From Dipylidium caninum (taxonomy: Eukaryota > Platyhelminthes > Cestoda > Cyclophyllidea > Dipylidiidae): a stretch of 64,000 bases of DNA. Shown piece after piece: positions 12,567 to 22,659 of the stretch (within the stretch, counting starts at the first letter, position 1; every line of letters starts with the position of its first letter). Both the position numbers and the translations under genes were made by a program. The notes under the pieces were generated by a model that was not told the DNA's origin, did no database searches, and saw only the letters and a list, made by a program, of their open reading frames with translations. Location of the stretch: positions 62,001 through 126,000 of the forward strand of contig QEYB01000347.1 in NCBI GenBank assembly GCA_017562135.1. Direction: 5' to 3'.

Positions 12567-12692
12567 ATGGCGTCACATTCTACCGACGACGAATGCGACG
12601 AAGTGGTTCCTCCCGCTCTTCATTCTCTTCTTAAACAATCAGAGAAAAGCAAACGTCAAGTTCGTAAACTGACTTCCTGTACGCCGAAATAG
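12567..12692 (+). CDS. Candidate small ORF or first exon, acidic N-terminus
   Basis: The ATG at 12567 has a good context (GAAAATGGCG) and opens a 41-residue frame. It has an acidic start (TDDECDE), then a lysine/arginine-rich helix-like stretch, and ends in TAG. A second plus-strand open stretch ending in a GTGAGT donor at about 12,843 lies downstream, but I could not join them in frame with good splice sites. It overlaps minus-strand candidate exons, so at most one strand is likely to be right. Confidence 0.2.
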   Translation: MASHSTDDECDEVVPPALHSLLKQSEKSKRQVRKLTSCTPK

Positions 12693-13820
12693 GTGTAAGC
12701 AGCATCTGATCGAGCTACGTAGTGGAAGTTTAAGCGGAATCGCATCGTCGTATTCGGACTCGAGTTGGAAAAAACGAGACACAGGAAGGGGAATGAGGGT
12801 TAACAAGATTGATTTCGGGTCAAATGCTCGAAATTGCGCAATGGTGAGTCCCAAAATGCATGTAAAGGCGAAAGTGGAGTATAATCGAGCTACGAGATGG
12901 CGATTCCGAGTTTGTAGTGGGATAGTAGAAATTAGAATTGTGAATGAGAGGGTCTTTCTAACTCAAGGCAATTTGACTCAGTTTCAAGTGCAGAATGATG
13001 CAATTTTCTTCTTACGTCGCCAATTGGTATATGCTTTGAATGACCTTGTCTTTGGCCTATGATGGTCTTCCTGCTTGGCTTAAAATGCGACTGCCATGAG
13101 CTGGTACTTTAACGTTACCCGATCATCTGTCGCCACCTTGCCTCCTTCCTTGTTTTCATTTGACATCTTAAGTCTTCTATCCTATTCACTTATATCCGGT
13201 CGATTGGAATACCTCATGCTCACCACGTATTGTAACAAATTCAGTTTTCCAAAAACTTCTCCCTCAGTTCACTGTGTGAGATATCCTGGACGACGAGTCC
13301 TTCCGCTTTACTAGATATACTCCAGCATTTCGTTACAGAATAAACACTTCAGTTGGAGAAGTTGCCTATCGGTAAAAATGTTATCATCTGCTTTGTGATG
13401 CCGAGTTGCTGAGCCGGCGAAACCACCCACAGGCCCATCCGTGATCCATTGATATCCATTTTTTTGAAGCATTGGTGAAAGTTGATGTCAAATTCTTGGC
13501 CATTGAAGCGCAATGACTTGTCCTATTTTGCGGCGCAAGAGAAGACTAATGAGCGTATTTTGTTGCTTCCGGAGGAAGAGGCAGATATAATAGGTGTCCC
13601 TCGGCCTCAAATAGAATAACTCTCCTTTATTCACATCAATGCAGATGACAAGACTGCCAAGTAACTAACAGTTCATGTTCATAGATCTGTTTGTTGATAG
13701 TGGTAACAAGGAAACCCTTCCACTTCTTCTGATTGTTCTTCCTCTTCTGGCGGGTACCTGTGACTTTAATAGTAGTATCACCAATTCTATGATTCGTCTG
13801 AGATGCACTACCATCGAGTT

Positions 13821-14048
13821 TCAGTGCGTTCTTTCAAGTTCAATTTGGTAATCCTCTAATATTGGGCTTTTTCCACTTTCACTATCGGTCTCTCCATTTC
13901 CACCTAGAGATAACTTCGTCACCAGTACTCCCACACTGCCGTTCGGTTGATCAAGTAGTGCTACAAGGATCAACAGTATCTTCTTCCATTTAAGACCTAC
14001 AAATGCAAACAACAACAACCACGCTTTAGCAGCCTTATATTTTGTCAT
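13821..14048 (-). CDS. Weak candidate ORF or exon with hydrophobic start
   Basis: A 75-residue minus frame with an ATG, a leucine-rich hydrophobic first half and a polar Ser/Glu-rich second half. An acceptor-like TTTGCATTTGTAG lies inside it, so the downstream part might instead be an exon. Chance cannot be ruled out at this length. Confidence 0.15.
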   Translation of the reverse strand: MTKYKAAKAWLLLFAFVGLKWKKILLILVALLDQPNGSVGVLVTKLSLGGNGETDSESGKSPILEDYQIELERTH

Positions 14049-15929
14049 ATCGGGAAACCATTCGCATCAAAGCAGCACCGTTGGGGCATGAAATGTCCAA
14101 GTGCCTCGTATAATAATGCCACCGGTGGTTTGACAGTCTGCGATAATAGCACAAATCTCACGAGTGGTGGCACATATCTTAGTATTCATCATGCGAACAT
14201 ATTTTTCCTAAGACAATCAAAGCTTTGAAAGTGACCGTGTAAATGAGTCATACATTTACGGCGGTCCCAGTTAACATTAATCGAATGAAATTGCTAAGGA
14301 CAGAAACTCTATGCCCCGACTCATCTTCTTGTTACTACGAGACCATTTCAGCCTCACTTACACTTCATGACAGGGTGCCGATGCTCTCTACGCTCTTCCG
14401 GACAGATTGTCCAAACAGTACCATGACTTATTCTTAGAAAGGGGATCATTTTGGCATCAAAACCAACTATTAGCTACTAAAAACCAATTTACAAATCATC
14501 ACACGAATCTCAATTACCCAAATAAGATATCATATGAGATCTAAGTAGCAATTACGTCTAATTTTCTCGGGTACAAAAAAAATCTTGCGCACGAATTAGC
14601 GAATAGGCCTTGGGGACTCCTTTATCAGCACGAAAAGACGTAATCGGCCCTTGATTGCCCGCAGGGAAGGTGACAAATGTCTTACTAATGAGTTTAGGCA
14701 ACAAGTATACAAGTCCACCCACTAAACTACCTTTCAACCAACTTAACACCACAGTCCCATGCACCATTGCATGCCACAAACAGAATTCGCAAGGATTTGT
14801 CAACAAAAAGTATTTGCGATGTACATTTAATAACCATAATGAGCAACAAAAGAAGTCTAAATTAACCCACTCACTCTCAAGACAGCGGACGCAACCGAAC
14901 ACAAATACATCCAACCACACAATCCACGACAACCGCCGATACACTAAAGCAAACTTCGAACCTTCTGTTCTTTTCCTACTACCTCCATTTCTTATTCGAT
15001 TAAATCAAAACGATTGTTCTTCCCTATTTTGCAATGTTTTCCGGTTATTCTTGCTGACGCTTATGAGTTTATCACATAATTTCTCAAGTCATTATTGAAT
15101 TTATGCTCTTCCCACGTTGCTCAATGTCTTTAGCAAAGTTGCTGAATTGCTTTTTAATTTGTATGAGGTATGTTTCATGGTCCTGAAAGCTAGCTCATGT
15201 CGTCAAAACCATGTTTCCTTCTCTCTTGAAATCTTTTCCATTCAGTATAAATAAGCAACTTGCCCACTGGTAATCGTAGGGCACAATTTGCGCCCCACTT
15301 CACACAAGTCCTTCTTAAATGAGCGGAGGACATCATTCCCATTATCACGTGACCACTTCGTCAATCTACATTGCTGAATACAATACTCTACAAAAATCAG
15401 CTGGCTCTTCCGCTTCCCCTATCACGGTTTTTCACAACGCTGGCCTCAATTCCCTCCCCCTCCTCGTAAAAGTGTTTTTCAGAACCAATTTCGCTCATTC
15501 TCTCTAATCTTACTCTCCCACATTCTCTCATTCGCTTTCCCTCATTGGGCCCGTTGCCTTAATTATGCTGCTCTTTGCGTATTAAATATCGCGCCTTCAC
15601 GTGCAACATACACCATGCCATATTCAAGCACGTAATCACCTCGAAGAAGCTGAATAATAAAGTGAGCTACTTACGATGAGTGTGAAGGTGATAAATAATT
15701 AGAAGTGTATTAGTTTATTTGGCTTATTGTAGGCGGCAGAATTGCCAATGAACTTGTGCCAAATTTTCTTTAGACAATGTAGAAAAGCAATGTTTGGTAT
15801 GTTTGCATAAGGGCGCATTGAAGTGATTGAAAATTAACACAAAGTAAAGATTTTGTTTTAGTGGAACGACGGGGGCCTTGTTTTCGGTTGGTGCGCATTT
15901 TAGTGAGCGATTAAAGTTTCTTCCGTACT

Positions 15930-16240
15930 TCCGGTCGTGGGATTGAGTCTCTTAGTTTTCAAATTCTTAATTGCCTATCATTGCTACCGAATGTTTGTCA
16001 AAAATGCCTTTTTGTGGTAATTATCCTTCACTTCTTTTACAGGGGATTCGTGAATTGGGTATGAGGGAAGAGAATGTATCTATACGAGTGGACATTTGCC
16101 TCTCGCCTGTAAACTCGCTTCAGATTAAGCCTAATTGGCCTTAATTAGAGTTAATTTAGTCGGTTAACACAGCTATCATGGAGGGAATCGAATTATTAAA
16201 AAATGTCAGCATTTCTTGCAGTCTGAAATGGTAGTATTTG
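15930..16240 (+). repeat. Direct repeat R8, copy 1
   Basis: Aligns with 18,100-18,370 in the same orientation. Shared words include ATTGCCTATC, a block around TTTTTGTG-TAA, a CACTTCT tract followed by AGG, and a TTAATTAG region. Identity is about 65-70% by eye, with small indels. Confidence 0.5.
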
Positions 16241-16733
16241 ACTTTTTCACCATTCAGATGAACTCTGGTCTCCATTTTGAGTGTTTTTATTAAATCAGGA
16301 AGAATAATAGGCACAATGTAATGCTTTGGACGTTGATCATACTGATGAGGAGGAAGTCAATCACTTAACTGTTCAACTGTGAACCAATGGGCACTTTTCT
16401 TGTTTTTTCGTATTTCGACTAGGGAAGGAACAACTTAATAATTTTTTTGTCTTCATCTTCAAATGTTAACGTTTTATCATGGGTGACTCTTCTCACCCAT
16501 TCCAACAAATCTTATTTCTTTTCCTCTTCTGATGATTTCAATGTCGAACTCTTGTACATACGAGTCAATGTCCCTGCATTGACTATGTTGTTGGTTTTGG
16601 CCGGTAGCAACTTCTTTATTCCAAACTGTATCGTCTCGTCCTCTCTCTTTTTTACCCTCATGCTCAAAGCATGTGCTTAGCTTTCTAGCATCCGTTTGAG
16701 TATTTTTTTTATAATTCTAAACCCTCTGCTTCT

Positions 16734-17012
16734 CTAACAAATGCATTGTTGTTTCCCGCAGCATTTCTTCAATGAAGGTATATTCCTCTCTTCGAACAGG
16801 TCTAACACGTGTTTCCATGTGTCTACGCCTGAGTAGATTGCATCGCCAGTTGTGATGGACCTTTCTTGACATGATCCGGTCAAGTTCTTTTCCTGCAGCA
16901 ACTGGCCTCCGCGCAAATCCCCCACCCTGACTCTTTTACCACACTTTCCTGGCTGCCATTGTCGTTGGGGCGCTGGCTTTACAAGTGCTTTTGTGTTCAA
17001 CTGTTGCAACAC
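16734..17012 (-). CDS. Weak candidate exon or ORF, unknown protein
   Basis: A 92-codon minus frame without an ATG at its start, Lys/Glu/Gln-rich, ending with a Cys-rich tail (CCGKQQCIC) before TAG. It lies just downstream, on the same strand, of the 168-codon frame at 17,120-17,626. The composition looks more protein-like than most frames here, but I see no domain, no clear splice pair and no promoter. Confidence 0.2.
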   Translation of the reverse strand: MLQQLNTKALVKPAPQRQWQPGKCGKRVRVGDLRGGQLLQEKNLTGSCQERSITTGDAIYSGVDTWKHVLDLFEERNIPSLKKCCGKQQCIC

Positions 17013-17119
17013 CAGTTTTTATCTTTGCAATGTTACTCCCGTCCGTTTTGAGGAACTCCGATTAAGTAGGCACACTTTTCATCATTCATATTCCGATAGT
17101 TCATGATGTCTTTCATATT

Positions 17120-17626
17120 CTACACACTTTGTGCGATGTACTTGCTGCTACTTCCACAGCCCTTCACTTTTAGGCTTCGCGTGGCTTTACACTCAGTCCT
17201 GCCGCCCGCCTGAACGGACCCTTCGAACGTGAAATTAGCACGTGGACAGATGGTCACAATTCGCATTTCAGAAATGCCCAAAGAGGCCTCCGTCAGGATA
17301 TGGGAGGCATCCGTTGTTTGACCTTCTGCTGTTTGCACGATAGAGTCATGGTTGATGACAACGCCAGGGGCAACTTCTGTGATCTTCACCTCTGATATGT
17401 CGAGCACTTTGCTCTTCAACTGGTTATGAGGATTAAGGATGTTATCGAAATCGGCAATCAAAGCCCTCCTCCTTCGCATTAGACCCATCCACTTCTTCCA
17501 CGACGACGTGACGGCTTTCTGTCGACCATGAGACTCCGATTTGCTTTGAGAAGAGCGTACATTGCCCATCGTTAGAAGAATAGTTTTCAAAATGCCAGTC
17601 AATAATTCGTAGGCCAAAGGGTTCAA
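17120..17626 (-). CDS. Weak candidate ORF, unknown protein
   Basis: A 168-codon minus frame. An internal ATG near 17,569 would give a product starting MGNVRSS, which fits an N-myristoylation consensus, followed by a basic stretch (MRRRRA) and a Thr/Val/Glu-rich body with few cysteines. About two frames this long are expected by chance in the window. Kept because composition is balanced and a second open frame follows on the same strand. Confidence 0.25.
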   Translation of the reverse strand: MNPLAYELLTGILKTILLTMGNVRSSQSKSESHGRQKAVTSSWKKWMGLMRRRRALIADFDNILNPHNQLKSKVLDISEVKITEVAPGVVINHDSIVQTAEGQTTDASHILTEASLGISEMRIVTICPRANFTFEGSVQAGGRTECKATRSLKVKGCGSSSKYIAQSV

Positions 17627-17869
17627 TTGTTTACGAGTATTAGTTTTTCGCTTGTCACTTCTTCACCGGCTGTCTGACCATCGCTCTGAACACGGCACAA
17701 ATAAAGTGTCGGGATAAATTGTTGCTCTACGGTAAAGGAGCAGCTTTGTGCATGTTCTGCGTAGATCACTGTTTCGCATACGTTCTTTCCGGCGTGAAGA
17801 GGGCTTTTTATGAAGGTATTTGCAATTTTTTTCTGGCTAACTCAAAATTGTACAATTTCTACTTTTTTG

Positions 17870-17955
17870 ACATCTCATGAGGAGCATTGAGCAAGGTAGG
17901 ATAGGCATAAATGTCATGAATAAGGACATGAGAAATAAGTTGACAGACTTATTAG
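17870..17955 (+). repeat. Fragment related to the large duplication (copy D)
   Basis: Matches 52,138-52,225: both carry GACAT-GA-CAAGGTAGGAT-GGCATA followed about 25 bp later by ACATGAGAAATAA and TGACAG. The corresponding part of the copy at 19-22 kb lacks this piece, so the fragment is a relic of rearrangement or of a more widespread repeat. Confidence 0.55.
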
Positions 17956-18099
17956 CGGTCGTGAATATAGTCCTTCCGAAGGTGGCCGTTTTACGCTTTA
18001 TTGCTTGATGCAGGCTTTCGGTGAAACGGTGCTGATTCCCGCCTTTACTCCTCCAGACAGACGGGCATAGCCACGAGTCACAAGTGATCCTCGCGCTTA

Positions 18100-18370
18100 A
18101 CAGAGACAGTGTTTTGGTTTGTAAGTGTCTAATTGCCTATCCTCGTTATTTGGCATTCATCAAGAATGCTTTTTTTGTGATAAACCCTCATCACTTCTGT
18201 AGGTGACACGTAATAATGCGTGGGACTGTAGTGGAAAGTAGGTTTGAAGGCGAGAACAAGTAGTTTAGTGAGTGGACTTGTACCCCTTGTCGACAAAGCT
18301 TATTAATTAGCTACCAAATAATAGGGGGCAATCGAGTACTATTTGAGTCACATTGTGCTGGTAGAGTATT
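18100..18370 (+). repeat. Direct repeat R8, copy 2
   Basis: Partner of 15,930-16,240 in the same orientation, about 2.2 kb apart. No transposon hallmarks visible. Confidence 0.5.
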
Positions 18371-18984
18371 GTTCTAGGTCTTTTTGCGCAGTTTTCTGAA
18401 ATAATTATTTTGCTCCACAGACAAGGAAGCAGATATGCTAACCAAGTCTCCTCTGGTATCTTTGTTGGGCCGTGATGGTTTGCATGATGTATTGCAAATA
18501 GTGTGCGAGTAAATAATAGCCGAATTTAGTGCTGTAATGTATGCTTTTGCAAAAAGAGGTCTTTTTTATTTGGACAATCCTTCTTTGGAAGAGGGCTTTC
18601 ACCTCCTCGACTAGGTGCTTCATGTCATACTGAGCCGAGGAAGCCGTCAACTGCTGAGGCCAATCGGATTAAGATGGGTTGCTTGCCTGTCCTCAATTCT
18701 ATTTCCTGGACTCATTTTTCTTGGGATTGGCCTGCTTCATTAGATGCGAACGGTTTTTTAGCCCGCGCGCTCCCCTCTAATCAACTTTTTTATATAATGA
18801 AAATGAAATATATTAGCCCTACACGTTTGGTGAGTGAGCACAATCGCTCCGACATCAAGTGGATCGGCGGAGAGGAGATGCCTCTCGTCCTGATCACCGA
18901 GTGCGAGAAGCAAACAAGTCATATAGCAATGAAAATCTTAATTGGAACTGTGGCTACCAAGGCATTGTTAAGCCTTTTATTAAC

Positions 18985-21900
18985 ATAGCAACTGAGAGAC
19001 CATTCCGTAATACGCTGTAAAGTAGGCACCTTTAAACATAGCACCTGCATGGCCACAAGCCGCAAGTGAACGGTGCTGAAGATACCATCGGCAAAAGAAT
19101 TATCGACGGGTTCTATGCCATCGCTGTAGACGTGATGAACGCGGCGAAGGCGTAGATGGGCGTGAAGCTCGTCTCCACCACCAAACCTGCGCCAGAATCA
19201 GGACAGGAGAGAAACTTATCGCGTTGATCATTGAGGAGGGTGAAGGGGTGACTGAGCGCGTGTTCTTACACGCGGCTGCACCGCCTGCAGGCCCTCGACC
19301 GTCTTGCATTCGCTCCAGTTAGTCGACTTTCGCAGATTGTAGGCAAAATATGACAAACCTAAGTCACACGATTTTTCGAACAAACATTTGCCATTGGAAT
19401 TTGTCTGTCAGACCTTTGTAGAGACGCCTCTTTTTCCCCTTGTGGCTATTAGGATATAAACTGAGGAATGAGAATTTATTTTACGATCGTGAGTCCCCTA
19501 ATTTAAATAGTGTCTTTTGTCTGCTGGAGTTCACTATTTGCCATATTCAGAACTAAAGGGGAGTTCCACCAACACAGTGATTTGGTACTTTTGCACGGTT
19601 GGAGATTGGCAATCATAATTAAAGTCAACCGACTGAGGGCAAGCGGCCTGGAGAGCTTTTGGAGGAGTCAAATCGCGGAGAGCGGGTTGAAAGTGGGGCT
19701 AAAATGCTTTCTTATGAGTGGAGAGAGAAGGGGGAGGGGAAGGTGTAACAATATGCAATAAGTGAAGGCTAGTGCTAATTAGAGAATTATTTTCCGCAAT
19801 GTTGCCTGTTGTATGGTCCAGGGGGAGGAGGAATGTTGTCCTGAGCTCCGGTAAGAAGAACTGGAGACCAGTAGAGTGTAAGTCGGTGTTCTACGCGTAC
19901 CAGTGGACAGGTTATTTATTGTCATGCTGCATGGAACAGTGTTGCAGAGGCGTACGAACATGCCTTTGAGGGAGGAAATTAGTCTCATGCAACATAGAAT
20001 ATGCCGCGTGTGAACACACACTCATCTCAGCAACGAAGATGAGTGCCCCAGCAGAGTTGTCAATATAACTAGTCTTAAGTTCTCCTTGGACAGCAGGTGG
20101 AAACAGGTTAGCTGCCGTTACTTTGAAGAGCAATACAAATCGTTGGAAGAGGAGAGTATAGTTTGAAATCGTTGTAGAGAATCAGAGGTGCTAGTGGATT
20201 AGGTGGTTTTCTGGTAATTATGCTATGAAAAGTGTGCTCATAGGCGTGGAACCTATACTAAGAGGGAGAATTAGAACCGTCCTTAGGTCTTGTTGTGTTC
20301 GAAGTTCTCCATTTATCCTAAGATTACTGTCGGAACGGACCGCCGTATTGCTTGGCGAGAATTTATGTTCATCTTGAAATCTTTTCATCTGACACGTATT
20401 ATTACTTGTTCTGGTCCTCGTCCTCCACCTCAAGAGATGAGCAAATCACGTCGACATGCTACTCTCTACCGCCGGTCAGTTGGTTGTGGAGGAGAGAATG
20501 AGGAAGCTCAAGCAAGTCGGTGGCCACTTTACGCGCAGTCTCGGTGTCGTCTGCCACAGTGAAGGCGGTGACATGCGAGTCATTCAGTGCGAGGTAGCGA
20601 AGGAAACTGAGGACGGATGTATGGGCAAGCGTGAGAGGCATTTGACAGCTAACGGTCTGTAACAGGTAGCTCACTTTGTGATTGTGGACGAAGGAATCTA
20701 CTTAAAGTGGGAGATGTCAGAGCAGCCTCGGGATAAGTCTTTTCTACACTTGCAAAAGCACCTGTTTACTGAGTATTCACCGTGTGTACATGAAAGCGTA
20801 GGTGGGTGCGAGGCTCTGAGCCAAGTTCCAAATGGCGTGATAGACAGGAAGAGGATGTCGATCACACAATCACAAACGCTTCCATCCTCGTACATTCGCG
20901 GAATGAGTTGAGGTCTTCTTGGCCTGTGCTGTCTGGTTGGTTGTCAGACAATCACAGTCCTCAGGTTGACAAGTTACAAAGCTCCGTCGCAAGTGACCTA
21001 CTTCTGCAATTTTCGGATGCATGTTTTCGCAAGTGCCCTCTTCTCCTCCCGATTTGCCAGGTGGGGAGGCTTTGTGAGCCTTAAGGTTACCTGCTATAAC
21101 ATTGAACGTCTCAGTGACGCAGGAAGTTTTTTAATGGATGATATCCTATGCTCACTCCTGCCATCCTACGCACAGTGTGTGAACCTGCAGCCAAGGCTCT
21201 CGATAAACTTCATCAATGCACACGTTGGTGAGCTCTGTGGCAGTGAAAGCCACACGTCGCCATTAATTTGCTTGTACACCGCACTCCGCAGGCCAGTTGC
21301 TCCAAGGAGAACAAGTACCTCTGTGTAAATGCAGTGTTAACTGCCTCCCGAAAACTGATAGAGGAATTTTAATAAGTGTCTCCAGTAATTGCCAAATTGC
21401 GACTCCGCCTCCTCTCCATTTACGATCACGAATTCGTGAAGCCGAGTTTCATGCTTAGCAGCCACAACGAGGCTGTCTTCTTTGAAAGACGCGGAAGTGA
21501 AGTGAAGACGGAGTGAAGGAGACGGAAGGGACAAAGTGGAGATGTTCCTCGAATTTGAAGAGAGGCTGAACACAATCCTGCTGTCAAGTTGGAAATCGGT
21601 CTGTGAAGAAGGGAACGGCTGAGTGCTTAATGGTGTTAACCCGCTCAAGGCCCCATAGCAAACGACTTCTCCTTCTCGAAAGGCACCATCACCGGCGCGC
21701 ATGCATCGCTAGCTCTTTGCACGCTGCAGTCTACACGAAGACAATGTGTTCCGTAGAGTAGTTTGGCCGCTACGACGAGAGAGCCTCCTGCAGAAGGCGT
21801 ATTGTGCCGAGAAAGTGGCCGAATCACGTCTTCCACTCATACAGTAATTCAGAGTATTGGGTCCTATCTGCCATCCAGTCGCAGTTGACCAGTGATTTCT

Positions 21901-22656
21901 TCAAAGACCTGACTGCTGGAGGCTAATCGATGTATGGGCCTATTTAAGGCTTCATCACGCGAATTCCATCAGTTCAATCAAATGGGCGATTAAAGTGGCA
22001 CTTATCGATTCGCCGATATGTCAGCTGAGCGGGAGTTGCTGTCTGTGCTGTCTCTACTCCACTGTTAATGCCCTGACGCAACAGTAACCATTTTCCTCTG
22101 CATTAGATGCGTCGGACACGTCATTGAAGACCTCAACCGGGAAGGAAATTCGTGACCGACTTTCTATGCCAAAGAGACGTGATGTAAGCCATTGAGCGGT
22201 GAGTGTTGGGTGGTGAAGCTTTCCTCCTCTGGGGACGAGAAGCTCCAGTCTTAGTCTGCCATGTGCCTACATCACGGAAGGTGCCACCCTCATCCCTTCA
22301 CTTCAACCTTCTACACGGTATGGCATCAGCCCCGCCCCCACGTCGCCAGGAATTCGTCTTGCCGCAAGCGAGTGAGGTCGTCTCTCTCACTGTTAGGCAG
22401 GAGCGTTTTGTCCGATTTTATCGCTGCCCTTCGTCGACTGCATAGAGGAATCTTAAGATGCAGTTGTACAATCCTCTCACGAATGCCGTCGCATGGATCC
22501 TCCTGGCCGAAAATAGAAGTAGATATGAAGGTGTAGAAGATATGTCCTGCTTCTCCACTACCACACTACCCTAGTAAAACAATAGTCGCAGTCCGTTCTC
22601 TCTGCACAGCCTCGTTATCGTACTGCTGTGGCTCACCAGAGTTACAGGGCCCACTT
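18985..22656 (+). repeat. Segmental duplication, copy A
   Basis: Collinear with 51,135-55,103 in the same orientation. Anchors include CATAGCACCTGCAT (19.0/51.2 kb), CCCTCGACCGTCTTGCAT (19.3/51.4 kb), TCGTGCAGTCTCGG-like words (20.5/52.6 kb), CACACAGTG and CTCAGTGACGCAGGA (21.1/53.1 kb), and GGCAATTACTGGAGACAC read on minus (21.4/53.6 kb). Divergence is substantial, with indels, except in the terminal 520 bp. Short minus-strand peptides are partly conserved between copies, but substitutions are not concentrated at third codon positions, so I do not annotate a gene. Confidence 0.85.
22136..22656 (+). repeat. Near-identical tract at the end of duplication copy A
   Basis: Compared with 54,581-55,103 I count 8 substitutions and one 2-bp indel over about 521 bp; positions 22,234-22,560 are identical throughout. 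Homology stops abruptly at CAGGGCCCACTT. A 91-codon plus frame (22,261-22,536) is therefore identical in both copies, but total nucleotide identity means this says nothing about coding. Best explained by recent gene conversion or a younger repeat; no terminal inverted repeats seen. Confidence 0.85.
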
Positions 22657-22659
22657 GGG

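Larger units (their letters stand above)
14100..18980. other. AT-rich intergenic or intronic stretch
   Basis: Visibly richer in A and T than the 1-10 kb and 50-64 kb parts of the window. It holds a direct repeat pair (15.93-16.24 and 18.10-18.37 kb), a fragment related to the large duplication (17.87-17.955 kb) and two adjacent minus-strand frames at 16.7-17.6 kb. Nothing else is supportable. Confidence 0.5.

Noticed and set aside
14558..14944. Minus frame whose end loosely recalls the MICOS subunit Mic10 (Gly-rich stretch, then AYS and DF)
   Set aside because: The essential Gly-x-Gly-x-Gly motifs are missing and the frame is of chance length in AT-rich DNA.
20459..20674. Minus-strand peptide with ETARK and a NQLTG end, partly conserved in duplication copies A and B
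   Set aside because: Differences between the copies fall about equally at the three codon positions, which is the neutral pattern.
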